Assembly (NCBI RefSeq): GCF_002847825.1
Contig: NZ_PKIZ01000031.1
Coordinates: 1 to 12,042 of the forward strand
Direction: 5' to 3'
DNA: 12,042 nt
Origin: Kytococcus schroeteri
GTDB lineage: Bacteria > Actinomycetota > Actinomycetes > Actinomycetales > Dermatophilaceae
The notes under the pieces are model-generated. The model ran no database searches. It was not told the DNA's origin and saw nothing but the letters and a program-made list of their open reading frames with translations. Numbering within the stretch: the stretch's first letter is position 1; every line of letters starts with the position of its first letter. Positions 6,480-12,042 of this stretch are shown here, piece after piece. Made by a program: the position numbers and the translations under genes.

Positions 6480-7163
6480 ATGCCCGCCCTCGTCGCCTGG
6501 TGGCGCCAGGACCTGAGCACGCTCGCCCCCGCCGCACCGGACCAGGCGGTGGTCGATGCCGGCGCCCGCCTGCTCGCGGCGTGGACCGCGCCGGGGCGCG
6601 CCTACCACTCCACCCGGCACCTGGTGGAGCTGTTCTGGGCGCTCGAGGAGCTCACCGAGGCCGGCGAGGTGAACGCCGGGGACGCGCCCCTCCTGCGCGT
6701 GGCCGGGTGGTTCCACGATGCGGTGTACGACCCCACCGCGGGGGCCGGCGCCAACGAGCGGGAGTCCGCGGCGCTGGCCCGGCGCGAACTGGAGGCGCTC
6801 GGGGCCGCGGAGGCCGTGGTGGCCGAGGTGGAGCGGCTGGTGCTGCTCACCGTCGACCACCGGGCGGAGGGCGGGGACGGCGGCATCAGCAGCGAGGGCG
6901 ACGGCGGCGCCCTCCGGCGTGCCCGGGCGTTCTGCGACGCCGACCTGTGGGTCCTGGCGTCAGATGCCACGCGCTACACCGAGTACACCGCCCAGGTGCG
7001 GCAGGAGTACGCACACGTGCCCGACAAGGCCTTCCGCACCGGGCGCCGGGCCGTGCTGGAGCACCTCGGGGCCGGGTCCGTCTACGCGACCGACCACGCC
7101 CGGCGCGCCTGGGCGCCCGCCGCCGCGCGCAACATCGCCGGGGAGCTGGCCGGCCTGTCGTGA
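6480..7163 (+). CDS. Predicted metal-dependent HD-superfamily phosphohydrolase (COG4339 type)
   Basis: 227 residues. The family's conserved points are visible: YHSTRHLVELF (residues 42-52), the HD pair in GWFHDAVYD (His79-Asp80), NERESA (92-97), LVLLTVDH (120-127), the acidic FCDADLWVLA (151-160), and a C-terminal Y...VRQEYAHVPDKAFRTGRRAVL region. His43/47, His79, Asp80 and Asp153/155 are candidate metal ligands. Substrate is unknown for the family; a cytosolic phosphohydrolase acting on a nucleotide or small phosphoester is usual speculation. The ATG at 6480 is preferred over the GTG at 6465 because a -10-like CACACT ends 7 bases upstream, fitting leaderless transcription. The gene converges on the DUF4031 gene with a hairpin between them. 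A decayed paralogue fragment lies just upstream. Confidence 0.85.
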   Translation: MPALVAWWRQDLSTLAPAAPDQAVVDAGARLLAAWTAPGRAYHSTRHLVELFWALEELTEAGEVNAGDAPLLRVAGWFHDAVYDPTAGAGANERESAALARRELEALGAAEAVVAEVERLVLLTVDHRAEGGDGGISSEGDGGALRRARAFCDADLWVLASDATRYTEYTAQVRQEYAHVPDKAFRTGRRAVLEHLGAGSVYATDHARRAWAPAAARNIAGELAGLS

Positions 7164-7174
7164 GGCCGCGCGGT

Positions 7175-7204
7175 CCGGGCGACGGCTCGGCCCCGTCGAC
7201 CCGG
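7175..7204. terminator. Hairpin terminator between convergent genes
   Basis: CCGGGCGACGG (7175-7185) pairs with CCGTCGACCCGG (7193-7204), with one bulged A and a 7-base loop. It lies 11 bases after the HD gene stop and 28 bases past the DUF4031 gene end, so it can serve both strands. No T-run is present. Confidence 0.55.
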
Positions 7205-7232
7205 GAGGACGTGTGGCCACCCGCGGGCCGCG

Positions 7233-8045
7233 TTACACGCCCCAGCCACGCTCCATCCCGCGGGTCACCAGCGGCCACCACGACGCACCGCCGACCAAGT
7301 CACGCCCCTCGGCCAGCCCCACCCAGCGCGCACCGTCGATGGGGGCAGGCGCCTCGGCGCCGGTGGACCACGCAGCTCCGACGGCGGCCAGGCCGTCCGG
7401 ACCCCCGATCACCTGGAGTCGGTAGGCACGGTGCTGACGGCGCAGCACCCCGCCCTCGCGCCGCACCTCCTCCTCGTACCCGATGAGGGCGCCCTTCCCC
7501 GACGTGGAGGACGGGCCGCCGACGTCGCGGCCCGGCACGCCCCCGGCCACACCCTGCGGCCCCACGCCCTGCAGGAGGCCCCACCCGTCCTCGCCCGGCA
7601 CGAGGAGCACGCGCCCGGCCCCGTCGGCCACCACGAGGCCACCGTCCTCCATCGTGGCCGACCCCGCCGCACCCACGGGCCCGGCGGCCGAGCGCACGAG
7701 GTCCACCCGGTGCCCCTCGTCCACCACGGTGCGGGTCAGGCACTTCTCGGCCTTCCGCTTGCGCAGGCGCTGCCCGGTGGCGGTGAGCATCGCCGTGATC
7801 TCCCGCGCACTGCGCAGCTGCGCGCCCGCGGCCAACAGGTCATCGAAGGCAGAGACCGGCACGTCGGCGTGGTCACCATCGAGCCAGCCGGGGTGCAGGC
7901 CCGCCCCGGCCAACGCGTCGGTCAGCTCCGCGGACGCCCGCACCCACGAGGCGGCGCCCGTCGCCTCCAGGCCTCCGTCGCTCACGAGATGGCTGAACAC
8001 GGTGTCGTGCGCCGGCCACGCGGGGCGGTCGATCCACAGGGCCAT
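7233..8045 (-). CDS. DUF4031 domain-containing protein
   Basis: 270 residues. The N terminus MALWIDRPAWPAHDTVFSHL, followed by VSDGGLEAT, is the DUF4031 hallmark, and HADVPVSAFDDLLAAGAQ (about 67-84) with RLRKRKAEK (about 102-110) continues the domain. Its function is unknown. The C-terminal half (about 115-270) holds VADGAGRVLLVPGEDGWGL and a Tyr/Arg-rich part, YEEEVRREGG and AYRLQVIGG, that I cannot assign. The start at 8045 is chosen because DUF4031 proteins begin close to the M-x-x-x-IDxPxWP motif and because a -10-like TACGCT ends exactly 7 bases before this ATG, implying a leaderless message. Thirteen extra upstream residues in frame would overlap the divergent promoter. The gene is divergent from the YczE-type gene, with 37 bases between start codons. 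Confidence 0.85.
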   Translation of the reverse strand: MALWIDRPAWPAHDTVFSHLVSDGGLEATGAASWVRASAELTDALAGAGLHPGWLDGDHADVPVSAFDDLLAAGAQLRSAREITAMLTATGQRLRKRKAEKCLTRTVVDEGHRVDLVRSAAGPVGAAGSATMEDGGLVVADGAGRVLLVPGEDGWGLLQGVGPQGVAGGVPGRDVGGPSSTSGKGALIGYEEEVRREGGVLRRQHRAYRLQVIGGPDGLAAVGAAWSTGAEAPAPIDGARWVGLAEGRDLVGGASWWPLVTRGMERGWGV

Positions 8046-8051
8046 CGTCGA

Positions 8052-8057
8052 AGCGTA
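8052..8057 (-). promoter_or_regulatory. -10 element of the leaderless DUF4031 gene
   Basis: TACGCT on the minus strand, a TANNNT match whose last T is 7 bases upstream of the ATG at 8045. It faces the CATACT of the divergent gene, 13 bases away, so the two promoters overlap. No clear -35 is visible. Confidence 0.55.
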
Positions 8058-8070
8058 GGTCGACAGCACC

Positions 8071-8076
8071 CATACT
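8071..8076 (+). promoter_or_regulatory. -10 element of the leaderless YczE-type gene
   Basis: CATACT, ending 7 bases before the ATG at 8083, so the transcript would begin at the start codon. No ribosome-binding site lies upstream of this ATG. The divergent -10 for the DUF4031 gene lies at 8052-8057. Confidence 0.55.
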
Positions 8077-8082
8077 GCGCCC

Positions 8083-8742
8083 ATGGCCGCGCCCCACCGC
8101 GCCTCCCTTGCCGCCCTCGGACCGCTCGAGCAGCTCCGCGCCAGACGACTGCCCCTGCGCCTGGCGTGGCTGCTGATGGGCCTGTTCCTCTACGGGGCGT
8201 CCATGGCCATGGTGCTGCGTGGCATGTTGGGGCAGTTCCCGTGGGACGTGCTGCACGTGGGCCTGGGCCACCACCTGCCGCTCAGTTTCGGCGTCATCGT
8301 GGTGCTCGTGTCGTTCGTGGTGCTGCTGGCGTGGATCCCGCTGCGCCAGCCGCCGGGTCTGGGCACGCTGGGCAACGCGTTGCTCATCGGCCCCGCGGCC
8401 GACCTCGTGCTCGCCGCCCTCCCGGCTCCCGACACGTTGGCGCCCCGCATCGCCCTGATGGTGGGCGGCATCGTGCTCAACGCCGCGGCCACCGCCATGT
8501 ACGTGGGCGCCCAGCTGGGCCCCGGCCCCCGCGACGGGCTCATGACCGGCCTGGCCCGCACCACCGGGATGTCCCTGCGCGTGGTGCGCACGGGGCTGGA
8601 GGTGGCCGTCATCGTCCTGGGCGTGCTGCTCGGCGGCACACTCGGCGTGGCCACGGTGCTCTACGCCCTGGCCATCGGCCCCCTCACCCAGGCCTTCCTG
8701 CCCTACCTGACGCTGCGCCTCCCCGGCCACGCCCCGGACTGA
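8083..8742 (+). CDS. YczE/YyaS-type integral membrane protein
   Basis: 219 residues with a short charged N terminus and about five to six hydrophobic segments: roughly 26-48, 67-87, 97-113, 123-145, 165-185 and 188-206. The family markers FPWDVLHVGL (52-61) and GPGPRDGLMTGLARTTG (146-162) match the YczE (COG2364) family of uncharacterised inner membrane proteins. These are sometimes linked to MocR-type regulators; none is next to it here. It is divergently transcribed with the DUF4031 gene from a 37-base spacer and probably leaderless. A strong hairpin follows its stop. Transport is often guessed for the family, but no substrate can be inferred. Confidence 0.85.
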   Translation: MAAPHRASLAALGPLEQLRARRLPLRLAWLLMGLFLYGASMAMVLRGMLGQFPWDVLHVGLGHHLPLSFGVIVVLVSFVVLLAWIPLRQPPGLGTLGNALLIGPAADLVLAALPAPDTLAPRIALMVGGIVLNAAATAMYVGAQLGPGPRDGLMTGLARTTGMSLRVVRTGLEVAVIVLGVLLGGTLGVATVLYALAIGPLTQAFLPYLTLRLPGHAPD

Positions 8743-8797
8743 GGCAACCACCTGATGGTGGGCGCAGCCGGCGCCGGGGCCACGCACCCCGGTTGCC
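8743..8797. repeat. Long-range inverted repeat after the YczE-type gene
   Basis: GGCAACC (8743-8749) is the reverse complement of GGTTGCC (8791-8797); between them CACCTGATGGTG forms a small internal dyad. Together they could fold the start of the convergent intergenic region into a branched structure just before the main terminator hairpin. Its role is uncertain. Confidence 0.35.
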
Positions 8798-8808
8798 GAC
8801 GCCCCACG

Positions 8809-8841
8809 GCCGGGGGCCACGGCGTGTGGCGTGGCCCCCGG
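8809..8841. terminator. Bidirectional hairpin terminator
   Basis: GCCGGGGGCCACG (8809-8821) and CGTGGCCCCCGGC (8829-8841) form a perfect 13-bp stem around a 7-base loop. It lies 67 bases past the YczE-type gene and 7 bases past the end of the convergent secreted-protein gene. It has no T-run, in keeping with the GC-rich genome, and would work on both strands. Confidence 0.75.
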
Positions 8842-8848
8842 CATCGCA

Positions 8849-9527
8849 TCAGCGAGTGGACGTCGCCGAGGTGGCAACCCAGTAGGTGCTGCCCTCGGAG
8901 GTCACGGCCTTGTAGATGCGCTTGCTGCTCGAGGTGACCGTCAGGCGGGCCACACCGGTGCTGCCGCTCTTGGCCGTCCCCTTGCGCGACCAGGTGCCGT
9001 TGGCGTTCTTCACGTAGAACGTCACCGTCGCCCCACCGCGCTTGCGGAACTGGCTGTAGGTGGTGTTGTACGTGGACACCGTGCTCGACAGCGTCACCGT
9101 GCCGCCCTTGCGGCTGGAGGTCAGGGCGTTCTTGCTGCCCAGCTTGACCGTCATGGTGCGGGTGTTCTGCGTGAGCGAGTTGAACGTGCTGTCGCAGGCG
9201 TAGTCGGGACGAATCTTGTACGTGCCGACGGGCAACATCCAGTCGTACACGTCGAAGGTCTGGCGCGCCCCATTGGCGGAGGATCCCCCCGCTGACGAGG
9301 AACCACTCCTGGGAGCCCTTGCTCGGATGGATCGCCTGGCAGGACCCCACGCCTCCCTTGTTCACGCACGCCCCGGAGAGGCTCACCGGGTACTCCCGGA
9401 ACTCGCGGTTGATGGTGATCTTGCTGGGGGTGGTGATGGTGCACGAACCGGCGGCCACGGAGGGGGCAGCGGTGGGGAGGGTGCTGGCGCCCACGAGGGC
9501 GGCCACGGCGAGTGCGGCTCGGCGCAT
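8849..9527 (-). pseudogene. Secreted beta-rich protein, frameshifted at a G6 tract
   Basis: The ATG at 9527 has a strong AAGGAGA ribosome-binding site. The product starts with a Sec signal peptide (MRRAALAVAALVGASTLPTA, cleavage probably after SVAA) and a mature part beginning GSCTITTPSKITINREFREY. At a run of six G on the minus strand (plus positions 9285-9290) the frame goes wrong. Removing one base joins it to the frame ending at 8849: SGGSSANGARQTFDVYDWML, then a Thr/Ser/Val-rich domain with VTFYVKNANGTWSRKGT and a C terminus ending SATSTR. The repaired protein has 225 residues. It looks like one or two immunoglobulin-like beta-sandwich domains of the sort common in exported actinobacterial proteins; no enzyme motif is seen. 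The repair site suggests either a homopolymer error or slipped-strand phase variation. Confidence 0.7.
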
Positions 9528-9648
9528 GTGTGTCTCCTTGTGATGCGGAGGAGCTCCTGTCCCCCGTCGCGGCAGAAGGTACGAGGCACCACCGACAACC
9601 TCCTCCACCGCCCCGGCGACGACGCTACCCCCAGAGGATTAGCACACC

Positions 9649-9695
9649 TGTTCTGCTACATGCTATACTTGTCCTAGAACATCGCGGGGTGTTCC
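9649..9695 (+). promoter_or_regulatory. Promoter region of the HNH gene with repeated half-sites
   Basis: TATACT at 9664-9669 is a good -10 element in a locally AT-rich patch; no clear -35 is seen. Three related half-sites flank it: TGTTCT (9649-9654), AGAACA (9676-9681) and TGTTCC (9690-9695). The first two form an inverted pair across the -10, and the second and third form another around the leader. These resemble halves of an SOS (LexA) box, but none has the GAAC-N4-GTTC spacing. A regulator binding here is plausible; its identity is open. Confidence 0.45.
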
Positions 9696-9723
9696 ACCTG
9701 CGGGAAACCAAGGGGGTGACGTC

Positions 9724-11052
9724 ATGACAGGTCCGACGGTCGACAGGACGGCCGAGCACCGGGCGGGCGTGCAGGCCATCGAGTGCTGGCTCGACCGCGG
9801 GGGCGGCGGCACGGCGGCCGAGCTCGTGGACCTCATCGGCCACCTGGAGGACCTGGCGAACGTCGTCACCGCCGCACAGCTCACGGCGGTGCGGCGCCTG
9901 GCCGAGCAGCAGACGATCGAGGACCTCGCCGCGGGCGTGCCGGAGCGCGACGCCGGGTCCACGGTGGGTGCGCAGGTGGGCCTCGCCCGGCGCCAGCCGC
10001 CCCGTCGTGGAGTGCGCGACGTGCACCTGGCCGGCGTCCTCGCCGACGAGCTCCCCCACACCCGCCGGGCGATGCTGGAGGGCACCGCCAGCGGCTACCA
10101 GGCGGAGCTCGTGGTCACCCACACTGCCTGCCTCTCGCGCGCTGACCGGGCCCGTGTCGACGAGCTCGTGGCCCCGGAGCTGGGGTCCCTCTCACCGCGG
10201 CAGGTCGTCCACCGCGTGAAGCACCACGCCTACCGGCTCGACCCCGAGGCCGCGACGCGCCAGGCGGCCATGGCGCACCGGGAGCGCCACGTGTCGGTCC
10301 GCCCCGTGCCCGACACGATGGCGCGGGTAGCCGCCCACCTGCCCGCCGCCCAGGCCGTGGCCGTGTGGGCAGCACTCGACCGGGAGGCCAAGGCCCTGCG
10401 GGCGGCAGGGGACGAGCGGACGCTGGGTCAGCTCCGCGCCGACGTGCTGGTCGGCCGCGTCACGGGCCAGCTGGAAGCCCCGGCCGTCCCGGTGGAGGTG
10501 CAGCTCGTGGTGCCGGCCGGCACCCTGTTCGGCAGCACGGCGGTGCTCCGGGCGCTCACCAGCGGTGACGAGCCGGCCGTCCTCAGCGGCTACGGCCCCC
10601 TGCCGGCTCCCGTGGCCCGGCAGATGGTCCGCGACACCGCCGCGTGCAGCCTGCGGCGCCTCCTGCTCGACCCTGAGTCGGGCACCCTCGTGGGACGCGA
10701 CCCGCGCCGACGCCTCTTCTCGGCCGGGGAGCGTGACCTGCTGGTGGCCCGAGACCAGACCTGCCGCACCCCCTACTGCGACGCCCCCGTGCGCGAGGCC
10801 GACCACGTGGTCCCCTTCTCCGAGGGCGGCCCCACCACCCTGGCCAACGCGCAGGGCCTGTGCACCCAGTGCAACCAGACACGCAACCACCCACGGTGGA
10901 GCGCCAGACCCCTCGGGCCGCCGACGACCACGACACCCCGGACCGAGCCGACCGCCCGGGCACGACTGCTCGTGCTGGCCCGCCAGGCCTGCGTGGAGAC
11001 CACCACCCCCACCGGCCACCGGTACACGAGCCGGACGCCTGGGCCAGGGTGA
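9724..11052 (+). CDS. DUF222 and HNH endonuclease domain protein (13E12 repeat family type)
   Basis: 442 residues. An N-terminal DUF222 region (about 30-320) is followed by an HNH nuclease: CRTPYC (Cys347, Cys352), ADHVVPFSEGGPTTLAN (359-375, Asp360-His361) and CTQCNQTRNH (Cys380, Cys383, His389). The four cysteines fit the structural zinc site and His361/Asn384/His389 the catalytic core. The tail VETTTPTGHRYTSR is typical of the family. These genes are multicopy in actinobacteria (the 13E12 repeats of Mycobacterium) and behave like mobile or SOS-linked elements; the DNA role is unproven. The ATG has an AGGGGGTGA ribosome-binding site (9711-9719). Its 3' end runs against, and overlaps, the convergent TPR gene. 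Confidence 0.9.
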   Translation: MTGPTVDRTAEHRAGVQAIECWLDRGGGGTAAELVDLIGHLEDLANVVTAAQLTAVRRLAEQQTIEDLAAGVPERDAGSTVGAQVGLARRQPPRRGVRDVHLAGVLADELPHTRRAMLEGTASGYQAELVVTHTACLSRADRARVDELVAPELGSLSPRQVVHRVKHHAYRLDPEAATRQAAMAHRERHVSVRPVPDTMARVAAHLPAAQAVAVWAALDREAKALRAAGDERTLGQLRADVLVGRVTGQLEAPAVPVEVQLVVPAGTLFGSTAVLRALTSGDEPAVLSGYGPLPAPVARQMVRDTAACSLRRLLLDPESGTLVGRDPRRRLFSAGERDLLVARDQTCRTPYCDAPVREADHVVPFSEGGPTTLANAQGLCTQCNQTRNHPRWSARPLGPPTTTTPRTEPTARARLLVLARQACVETTTPTGHRYTSRTPGPG

Positions 11053-11824
11053 CCAGCCCCAGCACCACCAGTCCCAGCACCCCACCGCCCGGCCTCGGCA
11101 GGAGGAGCACGGACACCAGTCCCGCCACGAGGCTCACGACCAGCGCCCAGTGCGTGCGCTGCAGGGCGCTCGCCGCCATCTCGTCCAGGGCCCGCAACGG
11201 CATGGTGAGCGTGGGGTCCTTGCCCAGCAGGTCCGCGAACTCCCGGGCCGAGCCCTGACGGTCCCTCCTCATGCCCAGACCCGCCAGGTTGTGCTGCGCG
11301 TGGTGGTGGTGCGGGTCGATGGCGAGCGCCTGCCGGTAGGCGTCCGCGGCCGCGCCCTGCCACCGGTCGTGCAACGCGTACCCCAGCGCGAAGTACGAGT
11401 CGGCGGCGTGCGGGTCCAGCTCCACGGCACGGCGCCCCGCCTCGACCGCCTGGGTGTACCGCTTGAGGTCGCTGAGAACCTGCGCCAGCACCCGCTGCCC
11501 CACGGCCCGGTGGGGGTCGAGCTCCACCGCACGCGTCAGGGCCCCCAGGGCCCGCTTGGGCTGGTCGCCCTGCCGCAGGGCATCGCCCAGCATGATGTGG
11601 GTGACCGGATCGTCCGGCGCCAGGGCGACGGCCCGCTCGGCGGCCTGCCGCGCCTCCTCCGCCCGACCGGCGGTGAGGTGCAGGCTCGCCCAGAGCAGGT
11701 GCAGCCGTGCCTCCTCCGGCGACTCCGCCGTGGCGCGGGACAGCTCGGCTGCGGCGTCGTCCACTCGCCGCAGGCGCAGCAGTTCCTGCACGCGCGCGAC
11801 GCGCACCTCCAACAGGGCGTTCAC
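10583..11824 (-). CDS. Tetratricopeptide repeat membrane protein, 3' end probably disrupted
   Basis: From a GTG at 11824 the product begins VNALLEVRVARVQELLRLRR. About five TPR units follow between residues 5 and 200, with markers such as AERAVALAPDDPVTHIMLGD, AVELDPHRAVGQ, AVELDPHAADSYFALGYAL and ALAIDPHHHHAQHNLAGLG. Two hydrophobic segments come next (about 226-242 and 249-262), suggesting a membrane anchor with the TPR domain in the cytoplasm, probably as a scaffold. The believable protein ends near residue 262, at about 11040. From there to the stop at 10583 the frame is the complement of the HNH gene and its residues (Gly/Arg/Trp-rich) look like shadow sequence. So the native 3' end is probably lost, and 10583 is only the nearest stop. 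The start overlaps the upstream gene's stop by four bases (GTGA), implying an operon. AAGGGGAAG is the likely ribosome-binding site. Confidence 0.65.
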   Translation of the reverse strand: MNALLEVRVARVQELLRLRRVDDAAAELSRATAESPEEARLHLLWASLHLTAGRAEEARQAAERAVALAPDDPVTHIMLGDALRQGDQPKRALGALTRAVELDPHRAVGQRVLAQVLSDLKRYTQAVEAGRRAVELDPHAADSYFALGYALHDRWQGAAADAYRQALAIDPHHHHAQHNLAGLGMRRDRQGSAREFADLLGKDPTLTMPLRALDEMAASALQRTHWALVVSLVAGLVSVLLLPRPGGGVLGLVVLGLVTLAQASGSCTGGRWGWWSPRRPGGPARAVVPGRSARSGVSWSSAARGVWRSTVGGCVSGCTGCTGPARWPGWWGRPRRRGPRGRPRARGRRSRGCGRSGLGPPAGHAPRPRRGVGAGRVPRGCPTQGRAGGAAGCTRRCRGPSAGPREPAGGRSR

Positions 11825-11941
11825 AGCAGCTTCTTCCCCTTCATGTACGTGCGCAGGTCGCCGTACTCGCCGGACGGGTCGCCGTAGGTCACCACGTTGC
11901 GCGCCGCGGAGAACCACGCCCCCGTCGAGGGCCGCACCTCG
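11821..11941 (-). CDS. C-terminal end of an unrecognised protein (partial)
   Basis: In the frame stopping at 11821-11823 (minus strand) the last residues read EVRPSTGAWFSAARNVVTYG, then DPSGEYGDLRTYMKGKKLL. Sequence quality, codon bias and the GTGA overlap with the TPR gene argue that this is the true end of an upstream operon partner. I do not recognise the family. The 5' part is missing: beyond 11941 the sequence runs into a 13-base match to a sequencing adapter, and the frame then meets a stop at 12022-12024. The true gene therefore probably continues elsewhere in the genome, and the joined bases are not trustworthy. Confidence 0.6.
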
Positions 11942-11954
11942 GCTCTTCCGATCT
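11942..11954. other. 13-base match to the Illumina adapter stem
   Basis: GCTCTTCCGATCT, which read on the minus strand is AGATCGGAAGAGC, the sequence shared by standard Illumina adapters. Flanking bases do not continue into either full adapter. By chance, one exact 13-mer is unlikely in 12 kb (about 4 in 10,000, both strands, assuming equal base use). The likely meaning is adapter carried into the assembly at a contig end or a chimeric join. Confidence 0.7.
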
Positions 11955-12042
11955 GAGGGTGTAGCAGTGGTGGTGTGACCGGGTCGAGGTAGGGGTCGAG
12001 GTCCCCTGATGATGGGGGTTCCTACACCGACCCGACCAGAAG
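11955..12042. repeat. Right edge with direct and inverted repeats, possibly foreign to the locus
   Basis: GGGTCGAGGT occurs twice, at 11981-11990 and 11993-12002. GGTGTAG (11958-11964) and CTACACC (12022-12028) are inverted copies, and CCCC-TGATGAT-GGGG (12003-12017) can form a small hairpin. No gene is supported here. Such short structured sequence next to an adapter match could be the edge of an insertion sequence or another repeat where assembly broke, but no transposase is visible. Confidence 0.4.

Noticed and set aside
6178..6516. 112-residue plus-strand open frame as an intact gene
   Set aside because: It begins inside the large inverted repeat and only a short middle part resembles the HD family; the rest is Arg/Gly-rich noise.
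8873..9677. Plus-strand open frames opposite the secreted beta-rich protein
   Set aside because: His/Gly/Arg-rich low-quality translations without start signals; the minus strand has the signal peptide and a strong ribosome-binding site.
9640..9700. Canonical LexA/SOS box upstream of the HNH gene
   Set aside because: GAAC and GTTC halves occur but not with the 4-base spacing needed.
1..12042. CRISPR array, tRNA or rRNA genes
   Set aside because: No regularly spaced repeats and no recognisable tRNA or rRNA sequence on either strand.

Overview
The window is very GC-rich, with dense coding on both strands, strong G/C at third codon positions, GTG starts and overlapping start/stop codons. Together with an actinobacterial-type zinc-free ribosomal protein operon, a HelR-type helicase and a DUF222-HNH gene, this points to an actinomycete. 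Micrococcales is my guess from the general look of the proteins; I cannot fix a genus.

Layout. Positions 1-227 hold no gene that I can support. Positions 228-2065 (minus strand) form a tight operon, rpmG-rpsN-rpmE2-mrf. It encodes L33, S14 and L31 without zinc-binding cysteines, plus a CobW-like GTPase of the ribosome-hibernation recruiting (Mrf) type. A strong promoter with a 9-bp-arm dyad of Zur type (2084-2117) sits on top of its -35 region. The operon reads as a zinc-starvation program: swap zinc ribosomal proteins for zinc-free ones and prepare ribosomes for hibernation. Divergent from it, 2241-4334 encodes a HelR/HelD-like RNA polymerase recycling ATPase.

Positions 4335-6240 look like an accessory island, with lower GC and less biased codons by eye. 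It holds a secreted S1-family serine protease split by a one-base frameshift (4515-5734), an overlapping small lipoprotein (5718-6161), and a perfect 17-bp inverted repeat (6176-6230). Next to it are fossils: a fragment of an HD phosphohydrolase paralogue and the tail of an unknown protein (6241-6463). An intact COG4339-type HD phosphohydrolase follows (6480-7163). It converges on a DUF4031 protein (7233-8045, minus), which is divergent from a YczE-type membrane protein (8083-8742). The starts of these last three genes all have a -10-like hexamer ending exactly 7 bases upstream, so they are probably leaderless. Hairpin terminators separate the convergent pairs.

A secreted beta-rich protein (8849-9527, minus) is frameshifted at a six-base G tract. 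A DUF222-HNH endonuclease (9724-11052) converges on a TPR membrane protein (11824 downward, minus), whose reading frame runs far into the HNH gene. The TPR gene overlaps the end of an unrecognised upstream gene by four bases. That gene is cut at 11942-11954 by 13 bases identical to the universal Illumina adapter stem, so the last ~100 bases may be a chimeric assembly end. The adapter match also makes the two single-base frameshifts candidates for sequence error.
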